DNA of 64,000 bases, from positions 1-64,000 of the forward strand of contig DVMJ01000065.1 in the NCBI GenBank assembly GCA_018715065.1. Reading direction: 5' to 3'. Positions 18,034 to 24,618 of the stretch are shown here, piece by piece. The notes under the pieces were generated by a model. It was not told the DNA's origin, did no database searches, and was given only the letters and a program-made list of their open reading frames with translations. Made by a program: the position numbers and the translations under genes. Positions within the stretch are counted from its first letter, which is position 1. Each line of letters starts with the position of its first letter. This stretch comes from Fimiplasma intestinipullorum. Lineage in GTDB: Bacteria > Bacillota_I > Bacilli_A > Erysipelotrichales > Coprobacillaceae.

Positions 18034-18189
18034 ATGTTTAAAGATCTGGTTCAGACAGTATATTTTTTAGGACTTCAAAAGCCTTTGGAATCATTTTCAC
18101 TTTTATGATAAGATACCTTTCCAAATTTGAAAAAAGACGCGCGCATCAAACGATTCATGCTATGATAGAAAAGAAATGAGGTGTGTAAA

Positions 18190-19653
18190 ATGAAACAATT
18201 TCCTGAAAATTTTTTATGGGGAGGCGCTACGGCTGCCAATCAGTTTGAAGGCGGCTGGAATGAAGGCGGAAAAGGGGTTTCCGTTGCGGACGTTGCTGCG
18301 TTTAAAGACCCTAAGGATCTCAACGATGTGCATGGTAACTGTGATATTACTGATGAAGAGATCGACGCCGCTTTAAAGAGTGATGATCTGCATTTGTATC
18401 CAAAGCGTCATGGCAGTGACTTCTATCATCATTATCAAGAAGACATTGCTTTAATGGCAGAGATGGGCTTCAAGGTTTTCCGTTTATCCATTGCCTGGTC
18501 CCGTATTTTTCCTAAAGGGGATGAAACAGAGCCGAATGAAGAAGGACTCGCCTTTTACGATGCTGTCTTTGATGAATGCTTGAAATATGGCATGCAGCCT
18601 TTGGTGACGATGAGCCACTATGAACCACCGCTCCATTTTGTGCGAGAGTATAATGGCTGGTATGATCGGCGCTCCATCGATTTCTTCCTGCGTTATGTTG
18701 ATGTCATTACCAAGCGCTACAAAGATAAGGTCAAATATTGGCTGACTTTCAATGAGATTGATAGTATCATGCGCCATCCTTTCATGACAGGTGGTTTGAT
18801 CGAATCTCGTTTCCCACCTGAAAAGTTTGAAGAAGTCTGCTATCAGGCCATGCATCATCAATTTGTGGCCAGCGCTTTAGCGACCAAGATCACGCATGAA
18901 AATATTCCGGATGCCAAGGTTGGCTGCATGATTACCAAGCTGACGTACTATCCATATAGCTGTAAGCCTGAGGATGTTTTAGCCAGCCAGCAGGCGATGC
19001 GCCGCTTATACTGCTTCTCAGATATCCAGGTCTTTGGGGAATATCCTGCTTATCTCAAGGCGCACTTTAAACAGGCTGGGATCCATCTTCAGATCGAAGA
19101 TGGTGATTTAGACATCATGAAGCAGTATCCGGTTGACTTCGTTTCTTTCAGCTATTATAGTTCAAGCTGTGCTGCTGCCGATGCTGAAGGACTGGATCTG
19201 ACTAGCGGGAATACGGTTGTGGCCATCAAGAATCCTTATCTGCCATCTTCTGAATGGGGCTGGCAAATGGATCCTACCGGGTTACGGATCTCCATGGTCG
19301 ACCTTTATGACCGTTACCGCAAGCCATTGTTTATCGTTGAGAACGGTTTAGGGGCTAAAGATGTGGTTGAGGATGGTAAGGTCCATGATGCTTATCGTAT
19401 CGACTATTTGCGCGGACATATTCAAGCGATGTATGATGCGATAGAAGAAGATGGTGTCGAGCTGCTCGGCTATACGACCTGGGGCTGTATCGACCTGGTG
19501 TCCAATTCCACTAATCAGATGTCCAAACGTTATGGTTTTATTTATGTGGACTGCGATGATTGGGGCAATGGAACCTTTAAGCGAATCAAAAAAGATTCTT
19601 TTGACTGGTATAAAGAAGTCATTGCAACTAACGGAGCCAGTATTTTGAAATAA
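18190..19653 (+). CDS. 6-phospho-beta-glucosidase (GH1)
   Basis: A 487-residue GH1 enzyme. The start is ATG 18190 with GAGGTG 6 nt before it, not the upstream GTG at 18181. The N-terminal FPENFLWGGATAANQFEGG is typical of the family. TFNEID holds the acid/base Glu and IVENGLG the nucleophile Glu. QMSKRYGFIYVD near the C-terminus is the phosphate-binding signature (Ser, Lys, Tyr) that separates 6-phospho-beta-glucosidases from plain beta-glucosidases. It cleaves PTS-imported, phosphorylated cellobiose- or arbutin-type sugars. No PTS gene is adjacent, so the partner transporter lies elsewhere. Confidence 0.95.
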   Translation: MKQFPENFLWGGATAANQFEGGWNEGGKGVSVADVAAFKDPKDLNDVHGNCDITDEEIDAALKSDDLHLYPKRHGSDFYHHYQEDIALMAEMGFKVFRLSIAWSRIFPKGDETEPNEEGLAFYDAVFDECLKYGMQPLVTMSHYEPPLHFVREYNGWYDRRSIDFFLRYVDVITKRYKDKVKYWLTFNEIDSIMRHPFMTGGLIESRFPPEKFEEVCYQAMHHQFVASALATKITHENIPDAKVGCMITKLTYYPYSCKPEDVLASQQAMRRLYCFSDIQVFGEYPAYLKAHFKQAGIHLQIEDGDLDIMKQYPVDFVSFSYYSSSCAAADAEGLDLTSGNTVVAIKNPYLPSSEWGWQMDPTGLRISMVDLYDRYRKPLFIVENGLGAKDVVEDGKVHDAYRIDYLRGHIQAMYDAIEEDGVELLGYTTWGCIDLVSNSTNQMSKRYGFIYVDCDDWGNGTFKRIKKDSFDWYKEVIATNGASILK

Positions 19654-19673
19654 GGTGCGAAAGCACCTTTTTT
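19652..19673 (+). terminator. intrinsic terminator of the GH1 gene
   Basis: AAGGTGC and GCACCTT around a GAAA tetraloop, followed by T-rich sequence. Confidence 0.85.
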
Positions 19674-19811
19674 GTTAAGAAAGAGTTAAGAAAATCGAAA
19701 TGTCTTGCATCCGGCCAGCGTTATGATACACTGAACTTGGTTATCTGATTCAGCCTTTTTTCTCTTCTATCTGATAAGTGAAAAGATGACATGTGGAAAA
19801 GCACTTTGAAC

Positions 19812-19843
19812 TTGACAAAAATGCTGGGGGGGGGGGGTAAAAT
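19812..19843 (+). promoter_or_regulatory. promoter with a 12-G tract in the -35/-10 spacer (candidate phase-variable promoter)
   Basis: A perfect TTGACA (19812-19817) and TAAAAT (19838-19843) are separated by 20 bp, of which 19826-19837 are twelve consecutive G. Optimal spacing is 17 bp, so tract shortening by 2-3 G would be expected to raise promoter strength. It is the best promoter in front of the ABC exporter genes. Confidence 0.75.
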
Positions 19844-19865
19844 GTTGAATGTGGATAACATTTTA
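19838..19865 (+). promoter_or_regulatory. perfect 9-bp inverted repeat overlapping the -10 box (candidate operator)
   Basis: TAAAATGTT (19838-19846) and AACATTTTA (19857-19865) are separated by 10 bp. The left arm contains the -10 hexamer and the right arm lies past the likely start point, so a bound dimeric repressor would block initiation. No regulator gene is adjacent. Confidence 0.55.
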
Positions 19866-19891
19866 TAACCGTATTAGAGGAGGAAGAAACA

Positions 19892-20788
19892 ATGCGACTT
19901 GAAGTCAAAGATCTGCATAAGTCCTATAGTGGAAATGAGGTCCTTCATGGGATCAGTTTTCAGGTAGAAAGCGGGCGGGCCTTAGGACTATTGGGACGTA
20001 ATGGTGCGGGGAAGACCACGACCATCCGCATCATCATGAATGTCTTCAATAAGGATAGCGGGTCAATTGAAATTGATGGGAAACCATTTCATGTGAATGA
20101 ATATAAAATTGGTTACCTGCCTGAGGAGCGTGGCCTTTACCCAAAACGCACAGTCATGGAACAGCTTGTTTTCTTTGGCTGTCTTCGTGGCATGAGCAAA
20201 GCGCAGGCTCGCAGCAGTGCGAAATATTATTTGGAGCGGTTGGAAATTGCGGAATATGCCAATCGTAAATTAGAGACGTTATCTAAAGGAAATCAGCAGA
20301 AGATCCAGCTGGCGCAGACCCTGATTACTGATCCGGATCTGGTGATTTTTGATGAACCGTTCAGCGGATTGGATCCAGTCAATGCCAAACTGTTGAAAGA
20401 CCTGGTTCAGGAGTGTATTGAAAAAGGAAAGTTAGTCATTTTCTCAAGTCATCAGATGAATTATGTCGAGGAGTTCTGTGAGGATGTCGTGATCATTCAC
20501 CACGGCAATATTGTATTAAATGGAGACCTGCAGGCCATCAAACAGGATTTCGGACGTGGCCGTCTGGTTCTTTCAACGACCGTCGATGACAAGATCATCA
20601 CGCAATTGCCTGGGGTAAAACAGATCGTACCGGGCAAGCATGAGTTGATCATTGAGTTAGAACAGGGGTATGAAGCGCAGGCCTTTTTAGAAACCCTGGT
20701 TAAGCAAAGAATACCGGTCTTACGTTTTGGTATGTATGAACCGAGCCTGACGGAAATATTTGTAGAGAAAGCAGGTGATCACGCATGA
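19892..20788 (+). CDS. ABC transporter ATP-binding protein, NatA-like
   Basis: A 298-residue nucleotide-binding subunit with Walker A GRNGAGKTTT (about 36-45), the Q-loop region YLPEERGLYP, signature LSKGNQQKIQ, Walker B LVIFDEPFSGLDP and switch His in SSHQM. The C-terminal part (about 215-298) matches the DUF4162-type extension of NatA/drug-export ATPases. It energises the overlapping permease (ATGA overlap at 20785). RBS AGAGGAGGAAGAAAC is strong. Its promoter has the 12-G spacer and the palindrome described above. The substrate is unknown; Na+ or drug/peptide export is typical of homologues. Confidence 0.93.
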   Translation: MRLEVKDLHKSYSGNEVLHGISFQVESGRALGLLGRNGAGKTTTIRIIMNVFNKDSGSIEIDGKPFHVNEYKIGYLPEERGLYPKRTVMEQLVFFGCLRGMSKAQARSSAKYYLERLEIAEYANRKLETLSKGNQQKIQLAQTLITDPDLVIFDEPFSGLDPVNAKLLKDLVQECIEKGKLVIFSSHQMNYVEEFCEDVVIIHHGNIVLNGDLQAIKQDFGRGRLVLSTTVDDKIITQLPGVKQIVPGKHELIIELEQGYEAQAFLETLVKQRIPVLRFGMYEPSLTEIFVEKAGDHA

Positions 20789-22011
20789 AATCATTTTTAA
20801 CGGTTCTGGAATACGAATTGCGAGCCTTTTTAAAAAACAAAGTCTATCTGATTTCGACCATCATTATTGGTCTGATCATTGTCGCTTGTCTGACTGTTCC
20901 GGCATTTCTTTTGAATGGCGGTCAGACATCTGGCGAGGAAACATCCTCAGGTCCATATGATGAATCAACCTATGTTTATATCGACAAGACCGGCAGTTTA
21001 GATACGGCGATGCTGGAAAGTGCGCTGCCTGGCTCAAGCTGGATCGAAGCCAAAGATGAAGCTGAGCTGCGTACCACCGTCGAACAAGGAACGGCGAGTG
21101 CCGGGCTTCTGGTAGAGGATCTGGAACATTATACTTATTACGTTTTTAACTCCAGCCTTTTTGACAGCACAGAAGCGACATTTACGTCTTTACTGCAAAG
21201 CTTGCATGAGATGCAATGGCTTGAAGCGCATCAGATCGATCCGACGGATTACGCCGATCTGAATGCCTTCTCCGTTCAGGCAACCCAGGTCGTGTTAGGT
21301 AAAGACGGTGCGTCCAACTACGTATATACCTATATTCTGATTTTTGCTTTGTATATGGTGGTCCTGCTTTACGGTCAGAATATTGCCGTATCGATTGCTT
21401 CTGAGAAAAGCAATCGTGCGATTGAGATCCTGGTCACCAGTGCCAGTCACTATGCTCTGATCTTCGGTAAGGTCATTGCCGGCGCTCTAGCGGGCATCAT
21501 CCAATTTGCCATCCTGCTTGCATTGGCGGGAGGAACTTATGCATTGATGGATGGATACTGGAACGGGGCCCTGGATTTTATTTTCCACATTCCGGCCAAT
21601 ATCTTAGGTTCTTTTGCCATCTTTGGTATCTTGGGCTATTTGTTGTATGCATTTATCTTTGGAATGATCGGTGCGATGGCCCAGAAGTCGGAAGATATCA
21701 ATGCTTCCAGCACCCCTATTTCCATCATCTACATCGTCTCTTTTGTCTTTGTCTATATGGCGATGGGATCAGGGGATGAGGTGATGCTGAGCATCGCTTC
21801 CTATGTACCGTTTACTTCATTTATGGGGATGTTCTCACGCATGGCCATGGTGGATGTACCATTGATCGAAGTGCTGCTCTCCCTTGTGATTCTGATTGCA
21901 ACCACGGTTGGCGTTGGCATTCTGGCAAGTAAGATCTATCGTCTGGGAACCCTCATGTACGGCAACAAGATCACATTCAAATCCATGTTGAAAGCCTTGA
22001 AGGATCAATAG
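20785..22011 (+). CDS. ABC-2 type permease, NatB-like
   Basis: A 408-residue permease: one N-terminal transmembrane helix (about 20-45), a large extracytoplasmic region (about 46-180), then five or six helices from 185 to the end with the SEKSNRAIEILVTSAS motif typical of NatB/YhaP-type permeases. It forms an exporter with the preceding ATPase, with which it overlaps by 4 bp. A hairpin terminator overlaps its 3' end. Substrate unknown. Confidence 0.9.
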   Translation: MKSFLTVLEYELRAFLKNKVYLISTIIIGLIIVACLTVPAFLLNGGQTSGEETSSGPYDESTYVYIDKTGSLDTAMLESALPGSSWIEAKDEAELRTTVEQGTASAGLLVEDLEHYTYYVFNSSLFDSTEATFTSLLQSLHEMQWLEAHQIDPTDYADLNAFSVQATQVVLGKDGASNYVYTYILIFALYMVVLLYGQNIAVSIASEKSNRAIEILVTSASHYALIFGKVIAGALAGIIQFAILLALAGGTYALMDGYWNGALDFIFHIPANILGSFAIFGILGYLLYAFIFGMIGAMAQKSEDINASSTPISIIYIVSFVFVYMAMGSGDEVMLSIASYVPFTSFMGMFSRMAMVDVPLIEVLLSLVILIATTVGVGILASKIYRLGTLMYGNKITFKSMLKALKDQ

Positions 22012-22028
22012 ATTCCTTCAGGCTTTTT
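21992..22028 (+). terminator. intrinsic terminator of the ABC exporter operon
   Basis: TGAAGGA (21998-22004) pairs with TCCTTCA (22014-22020), extended by GCC/GGC, and is followed by T5. Confidence 0.8.
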
Positions 22029-22094
22029 CGTTTGACCATTGGCGTCAGATGTTTTACAATAAACATAGAAACTTGAGGATATGGAGGTGGGACG

Positions 22095-22370
22095 ATGCGC
22101 CAATGTATGGATGCGGATAATCTTCATCGCCGTCTCAAAAAGATCATCGGCCAGGTACAGGCGATTGATCGTATGGTTGATGAGGATATTCCCTGTGAAG
22201 ATATTTTAGCCCAGATCAATGCCGCTAAGTCGGCTTTACATAAGGTGGGTCAGGTTGTATTAGAGGGACATATCAAACACTGTGTGCGTGATGGCATCGA
22301 GCATGGTGATGCCGATAAGACGATTGAAAGTTTTACTAAGGCTGTCGAACGTTTTGCGAACATGCATTAA
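22095..22370 (+). CDS. csoR: CsoR-family copper-sensing transcriptional repressor
   Basis: A 91-residue all-helical DUF156 protein. C34, H59 and C63 have exactly the C-x24-H-x3-C spacing of the Cu(I) triad of Mycobacterium tuberculosis CsoR (36/61/65). That favours copper over nickel, formaldehyde or sulfide sensing. RBS GGAGGTG precedes the ATG. The metal P-type ATPase follows after a terminator, and a palindrome lies inside the ATPase promoter, so CsoR most likely represses the ATPase and is released by Cu(I). Confidence 0.9.
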   Translation: MRQCMDADNLHRRLKKIIGQVQAIDRMVDEDIPCEDILAQINAAKSALHKVGQVVLEGHIKHCVRDGIEHGDADKTIESFTKAVERFANMH

Positions 22371-22395
22371 AGTTACTTGCGAGTAACTTTTTTCT
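22369..22395 (+). terminator. intrinsic terminator of csoR
   Basis: Perfect 9-bp stem (AAAGTTACT with AGTAACTTT), TGCG loop and T-rich tail. It starts within the csoR stop codon. Confidence 0.88.
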
Positions 22396-22403
22396 TTCTT
22401 TCT

Positions 22404-22432
22404 TTGACAACCTATACCCCTATAGGTATAAT
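22404..22432 (+). promoter_or_regulatory. consensus promoter with an embedded CsoR-type operator
   Basis: TTGACA (22404-22409) and TATAAT (22427-22432) have 17-bp spacing. The spacer is a palindrome: ACCTATA (22410-22416), CCCC, TATAGGT (22421-22427). This resembles the ATACCCC...GGGGTAT operators of CsoR proteins, and a CsoR gene ends 34 bp upstream of the -35 box. Confidence 0.85.
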
Positions 22433-22451
22433 GAAATCAAGGAGGGAGAGT

Positions 22452-24308
22452 ATGATTCAGAAATGTGAAGCCTTTTTAGCGTGGGGAGGAACACGCAAAG
22501 ATATTGTTTTACTGGTTGTATCCGGTTTATCTCTAATAGGCAGTATGCTGGGACTGGAGGTGCTTGCCTGGGTATCTATCGTTCTGTGCGGGATCCCTAT
22601 TATTTTAGAAGCTGTCATCGGTCTGGTAACGGCTTTTGACATCAAGGCAGATGTCCTGGTCTCGATTGCTTTAGTGGCATCGGTTGCCATTGGAGAATAC
22701 TTTGCTGCAGGAGAAGTTGCTTTTATCATGCAGTTAGGTGGGTTATTAGAGGATCTGACGGTCCTGAAAGCACAGGCGGGTATTGAAAAGCTGGTTTCAT
22801 TGACTCCTTTGACTGCACGACGTCTAGTAGATGGCAAGGAGGAGATGATTGAAAGTCAATATGTTGCTGTAGGGGATATCTTGCGGGTCTTACCTGGAGA
22901 AAGCATTCCTGTTGACGGCAGGATCGTGCGTGGCGCAACATCTATCAATCAAGCAGTCATGACGGGCGAATCTTTGCCGGTGGACAAGACGGTAGGTGAT
23001 GAGGTGTCCAGCGGTACAGTCAATCTTTACGGGACCTTTGATATGCAAGCCCTGAGAGTAGGACAAGACAGTTCGATCCAAAGAATGATTGCACTGGTAC
23101 AGAGTGCTGATGCGAGCAAGGCCAAGATTGTTAGTTTTGCAGATCGTTTTGCAACCTGGGTGGTCGTGATTGCTTTAACGGCTGCATTAGGGACATATCT
23201 GGTGACTTCTGAGATCATTCGTTCGGTGACGATCCTGGTTGTTTTTTGTCCTTGTGCACTTGTTCTTGCGACACCGACGGCAATCATGGCAGCCATTGGA
23301 AATGCTACTCGACATGGCTTTCTGGTCAGTGTTGGGGATGCACTGGAGCGTTTAAGTCAGGTCAAGATCATGACCTTCGATAAAACGGGAACCTTAACAT
23401 ATGGACGACCTCAGGTCAAAGCAGTCCACCTCTATCTAGATGATATGACTGAAGCAGCGTTTTATCGTAAGGTAGCGAGTTTAGAGCGCTTTTCGGAACA
23501 TCCGTTAGGAAAGGCTATTGTACAAAGTTATCTGGAAGCCTATCAGGGCTTTGACGAGATTGATGGTTTTAAAGCGATGACTGGTAAAGGGGTGGAGGGC
23601 TATTGTGAGGGCGAATGCATTCGCGCCGGTAATGAACGGCTGGTGCCTGTTACAATGCCCGTTGTTTCACAACCAGGCCAAAGTGTGATCTATGTTTCTA
23701 TCGGGGGACGCTTGGCAGGTTATCTGATCTTGGCCGATCAGGTTCGTGAACAAAGCCCGGCAATGATCCAAGAGCTGCAGAGGCTTGGCATCAGTCCGAT
23801 CCTGTTGACTGGTGATCAACAGGCAACGGCCAGTCAAATTGCTTCCCAACTGGGAATCACAAACATTCATGCACAATGTTTGCCGGAAGACAAGTTGAAG
23901 ACGATTGAGACTTATCAAGAGGCCGGTAAGCCTGTTTGTATGATTGGAGACGGCATGAATGATGCACCGGCATTGAAGAAGGCCAATGTGGGAATCGCTA
24001 TGGGCGGCATCGGCAGCGACATAGCGGTCGATGCGGCAGATATTGTACTGGTGGAAGATCAGGTAGAACAGCTACCGCATTTATTCGCGCTGTCAAGGCG
24101 TATGATGCAAACGATTCGGATCAATCTGACCTTTTCAATGACCTTAAATATTGTTGCCATCATTTTAGCGATGACGGGTTGGTTGAACCCCGTGATCGGT
24201 GCTTTGGTGCATAATGCCGGATCTGTTTTGGTAATCATCAATGCCGCTTTCTTAATGCGCTATCGCTACAAAAAGGATCGAAATGAGAAAAATGAGACAG
24301 CTGCTTGA
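22452..24308 (+). CDS. heavy-metal P1B-type ATPase, probably Cu(I) efflux
   Basis: A 618-residue ATPase; the start is ATG 22452 with GGAGGGAG at 22441-22448. Upstream in-frame codons would run through the promoter. It has no N-terminal metal-binding domain. Motifs: TGES actuator loop (MTGESLPV), metal-site FCPCALVLATP (CPC), phosphorylation DKTGTLTYG, SEHPLGKAIV (HP), and GDGMNDAPALKKANVG. The last helices contain HNAGSVLVIINA rather than the MxxSS of typical CopA, so specificity by sequence is ambiguous between Cu(I) and Zn/Mn-type pumps. Control by a copper-type CsoR is the main argument for copper. Confidence 0.88.
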   Translation: MIQKCEAFLAWGGTRKDIVLLVVSGLSLIGSMLGLEVLAWVSIVLCGIPIILEAVIGLVTAFDIKADVLVSIALVASVAIGEYFAAGEVAFIMQLGGLLEDLTVLKAQAGIEKLVSLTPLTARRLVDGKEEMIESQYVAVGDILRVLPGESIPVDGRIVRGATSINQAVMTGESLPVDKTVGDEVSSGTVNLYGTFDMQALRVGQDSSIQRMIALVQSADASKAKIVSFADRFATWVVVIALTAALGTYLVTSEIIRSVTILVVFCPCALVLATPTAIMAAIGNATRHGFLVSVGDALERLSQVKIMTFDKTGTLTYGRPQVKAVHLYLDDMTEAAFYRKVASLERFSEHPLGKAIVQSYLEAYQGFDEIDGFKAMTGKGVEGYCEGECIRAGNERLVPVTMPVVSQPGQSVIYVSIGGRLAGYLILADQVREQSPAMIQELQRLGISPILLTGDQQATASQIASQLGITNIHAQCLPEDKLKTIETYQEAGKPVCMIGDGMNDAPALKKANVGIAMGGIGSDIAVDAADIVLVEDQVEQLPHLFALSRRMMQTIRINLTFSMTLNIVAIILAMTGWLNPVIGALVHNAGSVLVIINAAFLMRYRYKKDRNEKNETAA

Positions 24309-24333
24309 GCGAAAATAGCGGGTATGCTATAAT
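24305..24333 (+). promoter_or_regulatory. promoter at the 3' end of the P-type ATPase gene
   Basis: TTGAGC (24305-24310, overlapping the stop codon) and TATAAT (24328-24333) with a 17-bp spacer. Transcription would begin near 24340 and run into the structured region ending at 24475. Confidence 0.72.
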
Positions 24334-24339
24334 AGAAGT

Positions 24340-24475
24340 GTTATTTACGAAATGTAATGACATCGAGGTTTCAGATCGTTGTGTCATTCAAGCAAAATCA
24401 ATTCCTTTCACTGCTGGCTATCATTGATCTGAAATCTCATGAACCAGAACTGTCACATCTACAGCTCTGGTTTTT
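24340..24475 (+). ncRNA. candidate structured small RNA or cis-acting leader
   Basis: This stretch of about 136 nt sits between a good promoter and a good terminator and has no ORF. GAGGTTTCAGATC (24365-24377) can pair along 13 positions, including one G-U, with GATCTGAAATCTC (24426-24438). AATGACA (24356-24362) can also pair with TGTCATT (24382-24388) across it, giving either a pseudoknot or alternative folds. The end is a terminator: AACCAGA-A-CTGT with ACAG-C-TCTGGTT (24442-24472) and then TTT. I do not recognise an Rfam class. A second promoter-like pair (TCGACT, 17 bp, TATGAT, near 24555-24583) suggests the next gene can be transcribed separately. Confidence 0.5.
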
Positions 24476-24618
24476 CATTTGGCTTACTTTTGAAATAGAC
24501 ATCGATGCATCTGGCCAAGCTGAATAGATGACCGATTTCTATGCCGGCTTGGTCGACTTAGTGTGGATTCTATGTTATGATTAAAGTTGTTTAGGTCGAA
24601 TCGAAAGGAGGATCTTCG

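Noticed and set aside
22377..22451. Upstream start for the metal ATPase
   Set aside because: These codons include the promoter and operator; the RBS at 22441-22448 supports 22452.
23027..23296. Minus-strand ORF inside the metal ATPase gene
   Set aside because: Shadow of the P-type ATPase coding strand; no RBS or recognisable protein.
24340..24475. SRP RNA, tmRNA or a known riboswitch
   Set aside because: No GGAAGCAGC loop or other family core is present.
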